Shown: positions 7,257 through 17,285, counted from the stretch's first letter. The stretch: DNA of 64,000 nucleotides from Chloroflexota bacterium (GCA_009841405.1 VXLV01000066.1:1-64000); one strand, 5' to 3'. Notes: generated from the letters alone by a model not told the origin. Translations and numbers: made by a program.

Positions 7257-8537
7257 TCATCGCGCGCTCGCCTCTCCCGGGAAGACGGGCACGCCCATCG
7301 TAAAGAGGCTGCCGACGCCCTCGCGGCTCTGCGCTTGCAAGAAGCCCCCGTGCGCCATGCAAATGGCTTTGGCCACGTATAGCCCCTGCCCCAGCCGGCG
7401 CGCGTCGGTCAAATTTGCGCCGCGGTAAAAGCGCTCGAAGATATGCGGCAAGTCGGCCGGGCTGATGCCGCTGCCATTGTCGCTGACGTTGATGACGGCG
7501 AATCGCGCGCCATTGCGGCTTTCGCTGCGCGCGGCCAGCGCCACATAACCGCCCGCCCGGTTGTAATCGGCGCCATTACGGACCAGGTGGCCCAGCGCCC
7601 ACTGCAGGCGCGTGTCATCGCCGCGCACAGTAACGCCTGCAAGCTCGCGCGCCATCACCAGCAGGTCGATGCCGCGGCTTCTCACATCAGCGCCGATGCC
7701 GTTGACCACCGACCAGACAATCGCCTCCGCCGACAGAGCCTCGCGCCGCACCTCAAAGCTGCCAGCGCCGATTCGGCCGATATCGTGCAGCTCCAGCGCC
7801 AGTTGATCCAGGATATCGACATTATTCAGCAGCTTCTCCAGCAGCCGCTGATTGACGGCGCTGTCCTCCGGCTGCCCGCTGAGGAGCTCGGCCGCCAATT
7901 TGATGACACTTACGGGCTGGTCGATATCGTCGGCGATATGCCGCGCGAAGCCGTCTTTGAGCCGCTCGGCCAGCGCGTCATAAGTGACATCGCGCAAGAT
8001 GATGACCGTGCCGATTCGCCGTCGGCTTTCATCGCCGACCGCGATCAACTGCGCGCGCACGATACGGTTGTTGAGCGGCATTTCGTCCGACTCGCCCAGC
8101 GGCGTCAGCTCGGCGCGGGTCTCTTGCACATGGCGGTAGCGCTCGAAGAGCGTGCCCAATGCGCTGTCCCAGAAGACTTTCTTGCCGCCCAGCATGGCTT
8201 CCGCCGCCTGGTTCATCATGGTAACTTTGCCGTTGGGGTCCTGCGTGATGATGCCTTCATCAAGGCTGCCCAGCACCGCTTGCAGTCGCTCAAGCTCGCT
8301 GGCGCGCCGGCTGTGATCGCGCTGCAGCTGCTGATAGCGGCGCTGGAGACTGTCGTGTCGCTCGGCTTGCTGCCCGGCGAGGGCGCGCTGCCGCAACAAT
8401 TCTTCTTCCAGCCCTTGCCGCCGGTTCAAGCCGCGATAGAGCCGGCGAAACAGCGACTCGCTGGCGCTGCCGAAGCGGTGGACCTCGCCCAAACCCGTGT
8501 TGAGCTCTCCGTTTGCCTGGCTTGGCGTTTCGTTCAT
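7257..8537 (-). CDS. PAS-containing histidine-kinase-like protein lacking the phospho-acceptor His
   Basis: 426 residues from the ATG at 8537; the track ORF begins upstream at 8651 in a poor non-homologous segment. Order: coiled coil about 40-90, PAS domain about 85-190 (GIITQDPNGKVTMMNQAAE), HisKA-like helices about 191-260, HATPase_c about 300-420. The HATPase part keeps an N-box-like LVRNGADYN, a DNGSGISP G1 box, IFERFYRG and a GQGLYVAKAI G2 box. In the H box the usual SHELRTPL is replaced by ADDIDQPV, so the phosphorylated His is Asp; a His lies three residues earlier. It is soluble (no membrane segment), with no response regulator next door. It may be a pseudokinase or may use another residue. 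Confidence 0.8.
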   Translation of the reverse strand: MNETPSQANGELNTGLGEVHRFGSASESLFRRLYRGLNRRQGLEEELLRQRALAGQQAERHDSLQRRYQQLQRDHSRRASELERLQAVLGSLDEGIITQDPNGKVTMMNQAAEAMLGGKKVFWDSALGTLFERYRHVQETRAELTPLGESDEMPLNNRIVRAQLIAVGDESRRRIGTVIILRDVTYDALAERLKDGFARHIADDIDQPVSVIKLAAELLSGQPEDSAVNQRLLEKLLNNVDILDQLALELHDIGRIGAGSFEVRREALSAEAIVWSVVNGIGADVRSRGIDLLVMARELAGVTVRGDDTRLQWALGHLVRNGADYNRAGGYVALAARSESRNGARFAVINVSDNGSGISPADLPHIFERFYRGANLTDARRLGQGLYVAKAICMAHGGFLQAQSREGVGSLFTMGVPVFPGEASAR

Positions 8538-8671
8538 TCCGGCTTGACCGTATCTCGACAACAGTCGCGCGCCGACGACTCTACACGCATGAGCCGACCG
8601 GCACTCTACCGCTTGATTATAGTCAAGGTCACAGTCCCCCGCAGACTGCATGGGGCACAGATTGCATGCGC

Positions 8672-8699
8672 CGCTGGATGGGCTATTATCGTAGAAGAA
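8672..8699 (+). promoter_or_regulatory. Probable promoter of the NERD-like gene
   Basis: TTGCAT (8672-8677), a 16-base spacer and TATTAT (8694-8699), 32 bases before the ATG at 8732. It lies between divergent genes. Confidence 0.5.
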
Positions 8700-8731
8700 C
8701 TGTGCTCAACACGAAACCTGAGCGGCGAAAG

Positions 8732-9472
8732 ATGCATAACCTGGCCCCAACCCGCAGCCTCACCCGTCGCTCCCGCGATCTTCTGGTCGGCGCGGCGCTG
8801 GTGTTTCTGATGGGCGCCGCCCTGGCTGTGGCCGGCATCGGCATGCACGTCTTCAACCTGGTCGTGCCCTTCAATCGCGGCTATGACATCTATGATATGA
8901 CGCGCAAGTCCCTGCTGCTGATCGGCGCGGCCTTCAGCCTGTCGTCGATGCTACTGGCGCTGCGGGCAGCCGCCTGGCGCACGGACAACGCCACCGCCTT
9001 CGAATTGGGCGAGCAGCTGGCAGTGCGCCTGGACCATCACTATATCTTTATCCGCAACATCAGCAAGCGCACGACCGGCTACGTCGACGCCGCGCTCATC
9101 AGCGCGCACGGCGTGCTGGCGCTGCGCATCACGCGGCGGAAAGGCGAGTACTTCAACGAAGGCGCGGGCTGGCTGCGCCGGCGCCGCAAAGGCAAATGGC
9201 GTCCCATGCGCTGGAACCCAACGCGGGAGGCAGTCACCGCCGCCGTCAAAATCAGGGCGCACCTGCATGACTATGGCTTGACGCAGATTCCGCTATTCGC
9301 CGCGGTCGTCTTCATGCACGACGCGCCCGACGTCCGCCTGAAGCTGCTGGGGCCGGATGTGCCCGTGGTCCACGCCAGCCAACTCATCGCCGCCCTGCAA
9401 GAGACGTATTTCGCCGAAGAACGACTGCCGGCGCAGACCGTGCAAGAAATCGCCAACCTGCTATATCACTAG
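8732..9472 (+). CDS. Membrane protein with NERD-like domain
   Basis: 246 residues from the ATG at 8732 (the track start at 8513 lies inside the divergent kinase-like gene). Two transmembrane helices occupy about residues 18-45 (LLVGAALVFLMGAALAVAG) and 62-82 (SLLLIGAAFSLSSMLLAL). The cytosolic part reads like a nuclease-related domain (NERD): VDAALISAHGVLALRITRRKG, a GWLRRR segment, NPTREAVTAAVKIRAHL and IPLFAAVVFMHDAPDVRL. In canonical NERD the second strand carries acidic/Lys catalytic residues (ETKN); here it reads RITRRKG, so nuclease activity is doubtful. It is followed after 9 bases by addB. Confidence 0.6.
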   Translation: MHNLAPTRSLTRRSRDLLVGAALVFLMGAALAVAGIGMHVFNLVVPFNRGYDIYDMTRKSLLLIGAAFSLSSMLLALRAAAWRTDNATAFELGEQLAVRLDHHYIFIRNISKRTTGYVDAALISAHGVLALRITRRKGEYFNEGAGWLRRRRKGKWRPMRWNPTREAVTAAVKIRAHLHDYGLTQIPLFAAVVFMHDAPDVRLKLLGPDVPVVHASQLIAALQETYFAEERLPAQTVQEIANLLYH

Positions 9473-9481
9473 GAGCCGGCC

Positions 9482-12400
9482 ATGACGGCAACCCTGCGCC
9501 TGGCGCCAGTCGGGCGCGACAAGACCGAGCAAGCCATCGCGCTGCTGCGCCATGCGACCGACGCGCGCGCCGGCGAACTGCCCAAAATCTGGGTGCTGCT
9601 GGCGACGCGGCGGCAGGAACTGAGTTTTCGCCAGCGCCTGATCGACGCCGAGAATAGCCGGAGCGTCTACTTCAATATCGAGTTTTTCAATTTCTATTCG
9701 CTGAACGCGCGCCTGCTCATGCTGGCCGGAACGCCAGCGCGGCGGCTGGACCGGCTGACGCGGCATAATCTGCTGCGCCAGCTGCTGGCCGAAATGCTGG
9801 CGCGTGGGCAGCTGCGCTACTTTCATCGCATCGCGGAGACGCGCGGTTTTGTGTCTGTCGCGGCGGACTTGATCGACGAACTCAAGCAGAGCCGCGTCGA
9901 TGTCGATGATTTCGCCCAAGCCGCGCATAGTGAGAAAGACCACGAAATCGCCGCCATCTACCGCCGTTATCAAGACCGCCTGCGCCAGAGCGAACTGGCC
10001 GATGTCGAAGGCGAGGGCTGGCTGGCCTTGGCCAAACTGAAGGAGCGCAACGATATCGTGGCCGATGTCGATCTGCTGCTGGTTGACGGCTACGATCAAT
10101 TCACGCCGGTGCAAGCGCAACTATTGGCGGAGATCGCGCGCGCCGGCCGGCCGCTCCATATCACCCTGACAGCGCTCGACGGCGATGACAGCGGGCTCGC
10201 GCCCCGTCGCAGCAGCCTGGCGCGACAGCGTCTGGAACGCGCCTTCGCCGCCGCCGGCGTCGAACTGAATCAGCATTTGGTCGCGGCCGTCGGCGACACT
10301 CGCCACCCGGACCTGCAGCAGTTGAGCGCCGGGATATTCCGCCATCCGCCCGCCCTGCCAAGCGGCGGCGCCATCAAACTGATCGCCCTGCCCGACCCGG
10401 CCGCCGAGGTCAAAGCCGTCTTGCGCGCCATCAAGCGCCTGCTGCTCGATGGCGCCCGCGCCGATGACATACTCGTCGCGCTGCGCGATTGGGGGCGCTA
10501 CGCTACTTACTTCGAGTCCGGCCGCGACCAGTACCGCCTGCCGCTGCTGCTGCACGACGAAGGCGCCTTGCGGCGCGCCCCGGTCACCGCCGCTCTAATT
10601 GACCTGCTGGGGCTGGCCCCGCGCTTCCGCCGCCGCGATCTGCTGGATATCCTGCGCTCGCCCTATATTGATTCCGGCCTGTCGCCGGAGCAGATCGACC
10701 TGCTGGAACGCGTCAGCCTGGATCAGCAATTCCCCGGCGGCGGCCCAGCGGACTGGCTGGAGATCATTCGCCTGGCGCAGCGGCGCGGCGACGATGCCCG
10801 CGACGACGATGAATGGACCGCCTTAAGCGCCGAGCAAGCCGAGGACCTGGCTTATAGGCTGTCAACGTTCATGGACGCAGTCAGCGCGCCGCCAAAAGCC
10901 CCGCTGCCCGACTACGTTCATTGGCTGGCGGGCCTGCTGGGCGGCGACCCGCAAAGCGACACAGAGGCGGCGAGCGGCGCATACTCGCTGAATATCATCA
11001 TGCGCGCATGGGACCACGAACAGGAGTACCCCGCCATTGTCCAGCGCGACATCAACGCGCTCAACAGCTTGAATGCCATCCTGCGCGATCTGCTCGCCAG
11101 CGATGCCGTCTTGCGCGCGACGTTCCAGCAGGATGAGCCAGTCGAATGGGAGCGTTTCCGCGCTGACCTCATCCACGCGGTGGGGACGCAGACCGATCAG
11201 CGAGCCGGCCTCTCGCGCGCGGGCAAGGTGCTGGTGACTACCGCCAGCGAAGCGCGCGGCTTGCCCCATGACCACGTCTTCATTCCAGGCCTGGCCGAGG
11301 GCGTCTTCCCCGCCGAAGCCAGCGAAGACCCGCTCTACCTCGATTCCGAGCGCGAACAGCTGCAAGCGCGAGGCATCCCGCTGGAAACGCGCGCCGAGCG
11401 CATCGACGACCGCGGGCTATTCTACGAGCTGATAAGCCTGCCGCGCCAGAGCTTGACCTTGTCGCGGCCGACATTTCAAGCCGGGCGCGTCTGGATCGAG
11501 AGCCATCTATGGCGGGCGGTGAACGGCGTCTTTGTGGACCTGCCGCTGGAGACACGGGCGGTCGGCGCGGTGATCGACCCGGCGGAATCCGCCAACAGCG
11601 CCGAACTGATGCTGGCGCTGGCCGACCAGCTCAACAGCCAGGACGCCGGCGACAGCGAATCGGCGCTGCGCGCGCGGAATTGGCTGCTGGCGCAATCGAG
11701 TCAGGCCCAGTCCTGGCGGCGCCTCAAACGTCAGCGCTACATCGAGCGGCGCCGCCTGTCCAACGCCGCCTTTGATCGCTTCAGCGGCCTGCTGTCTCAC
11801 CCGGCACTCCTGGCGGAAACGTCGCGGCTGCTGGGCGAGGGGCGCGTTTGGAGCGCCTCGCGGCTGAAAGATTACGGTTTGTGCGGCTTCCGCTACTTCG
11901 CCAAGCGCCTGCTCCGGCTGGAGGAACTTGAAGAGCCGGAAGCCGGCGTAGACGCCTTGCAGCTTGGCTTGCTCAACCACAGCATCCTCGAGCGGACTTA
12001 CAAGCGCATCGCCGCGCGCGGGCTGGCGATCAGCGAAGAGAATCGGGCCGAAGCGTTGCGAATTTTCGACGAGGCGGCCGCCCGGACGCTGCGAAGCGCG
12101 CCCGCCGATTTCAATTTCCGCGCGACCGTTGCCTGGCCTCAGGAACAGCAGATCCTGTTAGCGCAGCTCAAGGCGCTCGTCGAAAAAGACTTCTCGGCGG
12201 AAAGCCCGCTCAATCGCTTTGGAGAAGCGCGCCGCGTATTCGAGCTGGAGCGCTACTTCAGCGAGGTCGCTATCGACCTGACCGAGGGCATGGCGCCGCT
12301 GCGCGTGAACGGCTTCATCGACCGCATTGACCTTGTTGACGAGCGGCTCGTCGTGGTCGACTACAAGAGCGGCTCTACCAAGATCAACCGCGACGAGATG

Positions 12401-12757
12401 GAAGCGGGCCGTGACTTTCAGATGCTGGTGTACACGGAAGCGCTGCCTAAAGCGCTCGCGGCCGCGGGCGGCAAGGCGCAGGTGGCTGGCGGGCTCTTCT
12501 GGCATCTGCGCGGTTTGAATGCGAGCGGCGTCTTGGAGGTCGACAACGCGGACGATATCGCCGCTCTTGAAGCGGCAAAAGCGCATATAGCGCTGAATCT
12601 GCGCCAAGGGCGCGCCGGGCAATTCCCGGCCCATGCCAGCAAGCTCGAAAACGGCAAATGCGCGCGCTACTGCGAGTTCTCGCGCTTATGCCGCCGACAG
12701 GTCAGCGGCCGCCACAAGCCCCTGCCACCGCCCCATACGCCGAGCGAGGACGCCTAG
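9482..12757 (+). CDS. addB: AddB-like helicase/exonuclease subunit with PD-(D/E)XK and Fe-S cysteines
   Basis: 1091 residues. Expected partner of AddA in double-strand-break processing ahead of RecA loading. The N-terminus has a weak P-loop-like PVGRDKTEQAI. The central region carries helicase-fold segments such as VLVTTASEARGLPHDHVFIPGL, a motif-V-like element. The C-terminal nuclease has NGFIDRIDLV and VVVDYKSGSTK, the PD-(D/E)XK core. Cys residues in YGLCGFRYF and in KCARYCEFSRLCRR give the four-Cys pattern that in AddB ligates a 4Fe-4S cluster flanking the nuclease. RBS AGGAG just upstream. Immediately adjacent to addA (TAG then ATG), so the two are coupled. Confidence 0.88.
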   Translation: MTATLRLAPVGRDKTEQAIALLRHATDARAGELPKIWVLLATRRQELSFRQRLIDAENSRSVYFNIEFFNFYSLNARLLMLAGTPARRLDRLTRHNLLRQLLAEMLARGQLRYFHRIAETRGFVSVAADLIDELKQSRVDVDDFAQAAHSEKDHEIAAIYRRYQDRLRQSELADVEGEGWLALAKLKERNDIVADVDLLLVDGYDQFTPVQAQLLAEIARAGRPLHITLTALDGDDSGLAPRRSSLARQRLERAFAAAGVELNQHLVAAVGDTRHPDLQQLSAGIFRHPPALPSGGAIKLIALPDPAAEVKAVLRAIKRLLLDGARADDILVALRDWGRYATYFESGRDQYRLPLLLHDEGALRRAPVTAALIDLLGLAPRFRRRDLLDILRSPYIDSGLSPEQIDLLERVSLDQQFPGGGPADWLEIIRLAQRRGDDARDDDEWTALSAEQAEDLAYRLSTFMDAVSAPPKAPLPDYVHWLAGLLGGDPQSDTEAASGAYSLNIIMRAWDHEQEYPAIVQRDINALNSLNAILRDLLASDAVLRATFQQDEPVEWERFRADLIHAVGTQTDQRAGLSRAGKVLVTTASEARGLPHDHVFIPGLAEGVFPAEASEDPLYLDSEREQLQARGIPLETRAERIDDRGLFYELISLPRQSLTLSRPTFQAGRVWIESHLWRAVNGVFVDLPLETRAVGAVIDPAESANSAELMLALADQLNSQDAGDSESALRARNWLLAQSSQAQSWRRLKRQRYIERRRLSNAAFDRFSGLLSHPALLAETSRLLGEGRVWSASRLKDYGLCGFRYFAKRLLRLEELEEPEAGVDALQLGLLNHSILERTYKRIAARGLAISEENRAEALRIFDEAAARTLRSAPADFNFRATVAWPQEQQILLAQLKALVEKDFSAESPLNRFGEARRVFELERYFSEVAIDLTEGMAPLRVNGFIDRIDLVDERLVVVDYKSGSTKINRDEMEAGRDFQMLVYTEALPKALAAAGGKAQVAGGLFWHLRGLNASGVLEVDNADDIAALEAAKAHIALNLRQGRAGQFPAHASKLENGKCARYCEFSRLCRRQVSGRHKPLPPPHTPSEDA

Positions 12758-15700
12758 ATGCAGCCGACGCGCGAACAAAGCGACGCCATTCACATCCAGG
12801 ACAAGAATCTGCTGGTTGTCGCCGGGGCCGGCTCCGGCAAGACGCGCGTGCTGGTGGCGCGCTATATTCAGCTGCTGGCCGACAACCCGACCTGGCCCAT
12901 CGGCGCGCTTGTAGCCATCACATTTACGCGCGCGGCCGCCTTCGAAATGCGGCAGCGGCTACGCGAAGAATTAGAGCAGCAGGCGGGCTCGGCCGACGGG
13001 GAGCAATGGGCGCGGCATCTGGCGGCGCTGGACAGCGCGCGCATCGACACGATTCACGGGCTCTGCGCAGACATCTTGCGCGCCAACGCGGCGCAAGCCG
13101 GCGTCGACCCCAAGTTCGTGGTGCTGGATGAAATCGAAGCCGCCATCTTGCTGGACGAGGTCGTAGCCGATGAGCTGGCGACGCTCGATCTCCCGCTCGT
13201 CCAACTCTACGCCATTTACGACGCCTGGCGCATTGAGGACGAATCAAAGCGGATGAGCCTCGTTAGCGGCGCCAATCTGGCTGAAGAGCTGGATAGCGAC
13301 GCGCTCTTCTGGCGCTGGCAAGCGCAATGGGCGGCGCTGGTCGATGACGAACGCCGGCGATTGCTCGCGTCAAGGGAGGCGGCGGCAGTCGAGATCATCG
13401 ACTACCCGACCGTCAATGATGCGCTGGCGGACTTGCTGCGCATGTATCGCGACCAGCAGTGGCGCCTCCGCAAAGAAGAACCGCAAGCCGAGGACATCGT
13501 TGCGATATTGCAGACCTGGCACAAAGAAGGCGTTGTCGGCAACAAAGGCACGGCGGCGGCCTGGGGCGGCAAAGAAGAAAAAAAAGAAGTCGCCCAGGCG
13601 ATGCGCGCGCTCCGCGACCGCGTTAAAGAAGCGCTGGACAGCATCGGCGAGCCGCCGGGCGAAATTGATCGGCGGACCGCGCAAGTGCTGCCGCTGTGGC
13701 GCAAGCTGCTCAGCCGCGTCCGTGACGCGTACCGCCAACGCAAAGCCGCCGACGCCCGGCTCGACTTTGACGATCTCGAGCGGCTCGCTGCCGAGCTGCT
13801 GGGCGATCCAGCCGTGCGCCGGCGCTATCGCAATGCCGAATTCAAGCACTTGCTGGTGGACGAATTCCAGGACACGAATGCCGCGCAGTGGCGAATCATT
13901 CGCTCCCTGGCCGACTTGAATTGTGGCGGGACGCTCTTCGCCGTTGGCGATCCCAAGCAGAGCATTTACCAATTTCGCGGCGCAGATATCAGCGTCTTCA
14001 ACCGTGTGCGCGCGCGAATCCTTCAGCTGGAGGCCTGCCGGGCGCTGCCGCTTTCGATGTCCTTCCGCAGCCACAGCGCGCTGGTGGCCCTGTTCAATGC
14101 CCTTTTCGCGCGCATCCTGGTCCCGGAACCAGACAACCCGGCCCATGCCTATGAAGTGGCATTCGACGCCGGGATGCGGGCTTTCCGCGACGAGCCGCCG
14201 GCCGCGCCCGCCCTGGAATTGCAACTGCTTGACGCCGGCATGCGCGATGAATCGGGCGCGTACATTCGCGGGAAACGCGGCATCCGCAAGTATCCCGCCG
14301 ACGACATGCGGCGTTGGGAAGCCTGGGAGATCGCCGACCGCGTCCAAAGCATGATCGCCGTGGCGCGTCCCGTTTACGACAAGGACAGCCGCCGCTGGCG
14401 CCCCATCGACTATCGCGATGTCACCCTGCTCTTCCAGTCCATGTCCAACGTAACGCTCTACGAAGAGGTCTTCAAGTCGCGCGGGATTCCCTACCTGACC
14501 GTCGCCGGGCGCGGCTACTACGACCGCCAGGAAGTCTGGGACGTGCTGGATTTGCTGCGCTGCCTGCACAACCCGGCCGATGATCTCTCGCTGGCGTCGG
14601 CTCTGCGCTCGCCGCTCTTCGCCTTCAGCGATGATCTGCTCTTCGCCCTGCGCCTGCTCCGCGACGACGCGGGCGAGACTCTGCCACTGTGGCGGGCGCT
14701 TCATATCGCCGCGGACGCGGGCGCCCCGGGCCTCGTCGATGACTGTCCCGCGCTTGAATTTGCGCTGGAGGTCCTGACCGATTTGCGCCGCCTCTCGGGC
14801 CGCATCACCATTTCCGAGCTGCTGCGGCTGGCGCTGGCCAAGACTAACTACCTGGCTGTCTTGACGGGCTTGCCCGATGGCGCGCGGCGGCGCGGCAATG
14901 TCGAAAAACTGGAGCAACTTGCCGAAGCGAGCGGCAAGATCACGCTGGGCAAATTCACACAATATCTCGATGATCTTACGTCCCGCGAAGCGCGCGAAGG
15001 CGAGGCGCTGCTGGAAGCGGGCAACGCCCTGCGGCTGATGACCGTGCACGCCAGCAAAGGCCTGGAATTCCCGCTGGTCATCCTGGCGGATACGTCCTGG
15101 GCGCGCGGCGCCGGCGGAGCCCCGCTGCTGCTCGCCGACCCCGAACATGGACTGAGCTGCCAGCTTTACGACGCCGCTACGAACAAAAACGAGTCGGGCT
15201 TCGCCCACAAGCGCAACGCCAATCTGCAGAAGCTCAAGGAGGCGGCCGAACGAAAGCGCCTGCTCTATGTCGCCGCAACCCGCGCACAAGACTACTTGCT
15301 CATCAGCGGGCAAGTCAAGCGCAACAGGGAGGGGCGCTGGACGAGCAGAGGCTGGCTGAGCGATTTGCTTGAGGCGCTGGAACTGCAGGACATCGAAGGT
15401 CATCCGCAGCAAACTTGCCAATACGCCAGTCAGCCCGTCGCGGTGTTGATGCCGCCGGCGCCGCCGCCGCCCGACCTGCTCTATCATTCGGCCAATATCG
15501 CCGACGACCTCTGGGACTTCGAGGCGGACCCGCGCGATTATCCGCCGCTTCAGCCGCTTCTGCTGGGGCCCTTGCCGCCCCCGCCCGCGCCCGCCGTAAC
15601 CCATATCACCGCCACGCAGATCGCGCAGTTGGGCGCTTTTCGCCATGGGCTGAGCGCGCGACAGCGACTGATAGCCGGGCGGCGCTTTCGCGCTAGCGTG

Positions 15701-16324
15701 ATGGGTGGCTTGCCGCCGGATGCGAGCGCAGCCCTAAGCGGCGGCAATCGCGCTTCGCCGGCGGTGATTGGCGCAATCGTGCACGAGCTGCTGCGCTACG
15801 GCAACTTCGCGCTGGACACGCCCGGCAGCGATGAAATGATCCGCTCGGTCGCCTGGGAAAAGGGCTTGACGAATCCTCAGCTGGAAGCGCCGGTCCAGCA
15901 GGAAGTCCGCCGTTTGCTTGAACGCTACGCCGACAGCGACGTCTGCCGCTGGATTCGCAGCGCTCGCCAGCAGGGGCGCGCGGTCCATACCGAGCTGGCC
16001 TTCTTGTTCCGCACGGATAAGCGCGTGATCCACGGCGTCATGGATGTGCTGCTGGAGGGACACGACGGCGAGTGGCTCATCATCGATTACAAGACCAGTC
16101 AGGTCATAGCCGACGCCTACGAAGCGCATGCCCGGCGATACCGGCTGCAGCTGGGCGTCTACGCGGCGGCCGCGCAGAAACAGCTGGGGCTGGAGCGTCC
16201 GCCGCAGACTTGCGTTCACTATATCCGCGGCAACCGCACGGTTATGCTGGCGAGCGAAGACTGCCGGGCCGAGCTTGACGCGCTGGAAACGGCCATCGGC
16301 GCATTGGCGGCGCTTGATGATTAG
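12758..16324 (+). CDS. addA: AddA-like UvrD/Rep-family helicase-nuclease
   Basis: 1188 residues. Superfamily 1A helicase: Walker A VVAGAGSGKTRVLVARY (residues ~22-38), motif Ia ITFTRAAAFEMRQRL, Walker B LLVDEFQDTNAAQW, motif III GDPKQSIYQFRGAD, motif V LMTVHASKGLEFPLV and motif VI RLLYVAATRAQDYLL. The C-terminal ~250 residues hold a RecB-type nuclease core, GVMDVLLEG and WLIIDYKTSQV. With addB this makes a complete AddAB pair, in which AddA supplies the 3'-5' translocase and one nuclease. The last 8 bases overlap the next gene. Confidence 0.93.
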   Translation: MQPTREQSDAIHIQDKNLLVVAGAGSGKTRVLVARYIQLLADNPTWPIGALVAITFTRAAAFEMRQRLREELEQQAGSADGEQWARHLAALDSARIDTIHGLCADILRANAAQAGVDPKFVVLDEIEAAILLDEVVADELATLDLPLVQLYAIYDAWRIEDESKRMSLVSGANLAEELDSDALFWRWQAQWAALVDDERRRLLASREAAAVEIIDYPTVNDALADLLRMYRDQQWRLRKEEPQAEDIVAILQTWHKEGVVGNKGTAAAWGGKEEKKEVAQAMRALRDRVKEALDSIGEPPGEIDRRTAQVLPLWRKLLSRVRDAYRQRKAADARLDFDDLERLAAELLGDPAVRRRYRNAEFKHLLVDEFQDTNAAQWRIIRSLADLNCGGTLFAVGDPKQSIYQFRGADISVFNRVRARILQLEACRALPLSMSFRSHSALVALFNALFARILVPEPDNPAHAYEVAFDAGMRAFRDEPPAAPALELQLLDAGMRDESGAYIRGKRGIRKYPADDMRRWEAWEIADRVQSMIAVARPVYDKDSRRWRPIDYRDVTLLFQSMSNVTLYEEVFKSRGIPYLTVAGRGYYDRQEVWDVLDLLRCLHNPADDLSLASALRSPLFAFSDDLLFALRLLRDDAGETLPLWRALHIAADAGAPGLVDDCPALEFALEVLTDLRRLSGRITISELLRLALAKTNYLAVLTGLPDGARRRGNVEKLEQLAEASGKITLGKFTQYLDDLTSREAREGEALLEAGNALRLMTVHASKGLEFPLVILADTSWARGAGGAPLLLADPEHGLSCQLYDAATNKNESGFAHKRNANLQKLKEAAERKRLLYVAATRAQDYLLISGQVKRNREGRWTSRGWLSDLLEALELQDIEGHPQQTCQYASQPVAVLMPPAPPPPDLLYHSANIADDLWDFEADPRDYPPLQPLLLGPLPPPPAPAVTHITATQIAQLGAFRHGLSARQRLIAGRRFRASVMGGLPPDASAALSGGNRASPAVIGAIVHELLRYGNFALDTPGSDEMIRSVAWEKGLTNPQLEAPVQQEVRRLLERYADSDVCRWIRSARQQGRAVHTELAFLFRTDKRVIHGVMDVLLEGHDGEWLIIDYKTSQVIADAYEAHARRYRLQLGVYAAAAQKQLGLERPPQTCVHYIRGNRTVMLASEDCRAELDALETAIGALAALDD

Positions 16325-17285
16325 CCGCCTGCGAAAAAGGCTGCCGGCAGGCACGCGGGCGCCTTTACGCAATCCGCTGCTGCATTATGAGCTGGCCAAG
16401 GCACGGGGACGCCCTGCCGGTCCCGGCTTCGCGCTGCAGCTGACGGCGCTGATCGCCCTGCTGGGCCTTTCTGCCGCGCTCTATGCCGCCGCCCTTGGCG
16501 CCCCCGATGCCGGTAACTTTTCCGCCCGGCTCTGGCAGAGCTTGTACTTCCCGGCGCTGGCGCTGCAAGCGTGCGCCTTGATGCTCGCGCTGGCGCTGGG
16601 CGCGGCATCAGTCGACGCCGAACGCAATCGCAAGACCTGGGACAAGCTGCGCGTCACCGAGGCCGGCGCCGGCCTGGCCTTGCGCGCCCGCTGGCTGGGC
16701 ATCTTGTACCGGCTGCGCGCGCCAATCGCCGCCATCCTGCTCTTGCGTCTGCTGCTGGCGCTGGCGGCGCTGTTTGAGCTGTCCGCTTTCGGCGGGCACT
16801 ATGTTCAGATGCTGAGCGCCGGCGCCGCGCCAACGCTCGGTGACTGGCGTATCGGCCTGCTCTTGATCTCGCTAAGCGTCGCGCTCAGCCTGGCGCAGCC
16901 GCTGGCCATGATCGCCGCGGCCGCCGCGCTGGGCTTGATGCTGTCCGTGACTGTCGCGGAACGCCTGTATAGCGCGCTGCTGCAAATCGCGCTGGCCGTT
17001 ATTTATGTCGCCCTGCTGCTGGCAGCGTCCGCAGGCGCAGCCGGTATTCTGGAAGGCCGGCTGATCATGTCGGACGCGGCGCAGTTTGCGGTCATCCTGC
17101 TTCACAGCAGCTTCGGAGATTGGGGCTTGCTGCTGGCGCAACTGGGCAGCCTGGGCCAAGTGTGGGCGCGCGTGCCAGCGGGCCCGTACATCTGCGTGGG
17201 CATGGCGGCGCTTCTGCTGATTCAGGCGTTCATCGCCGACGGCTTGATGTCGTTGGTTGAGCGGATCTCGGAGCGGCGGGGGTAA
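16317..17285 (+). CDS. Polytopic membrane protein of unknown function
   Basis: 322 residues starting at the ATG (16317) that overlaps the addA stop; the track start lies deep inside addA. There are seven or eight hydrophobic segments, including LQLTALIALLGLSAALYAAAL, a YFPALALQACALMLALALGA region and a C-terminal VGMAALLLIQAFIADGLMSL. The order of soluble and hydrophobic pieces, with an N-terminal RNPLLHYELAKARG before the first helix and DAERNRKTWDKLRVT after the second, recalls ABC-2/CcmB-type permeases whose ATPase would be elsewhere. That is only a resemblance. Coupling with addAB may be incidental. Confidence 0.7.
   Translation: MISRLRKRLPAGTRAPLRNPLLHYELAKARGRPAGPGFALQLTALIALLGLSAALYAAALGAPDAGNFSARLWQSLYFPALALQACALMLALALGAASVDAERNRKTWDKLRVTEAGAGLALRARWLGILYRLRAPIAAILLLRLLLALAALFELSAFGGHYVQMLSAGAAPTLGDWRIGLLLISLSVALSLAQPLAMIAAAAALGLMLSVTVAERLYSALLQIALAVIYVALLLAASAGAAGILEGRLIMSDAAQFAVILLHSSFGDWGLLLAQLGSLGQVWARVPAGPYICVGMAALLLIQAFIADGLMSLVERISERRG

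Noticed and set aside
7443-8810. 455-residue + strand ORF
   Set aside because: Antisense to the PAS/kinase-like gene, which has recognisable HATPase boxes.
13370-15646. 758-residue minus-strand ORF
   Set aside because: Antisense shadow of addA. The translation is Gln/Arg/Val-rich with no motifs, while the + strand carries the full set of helicase motifs.
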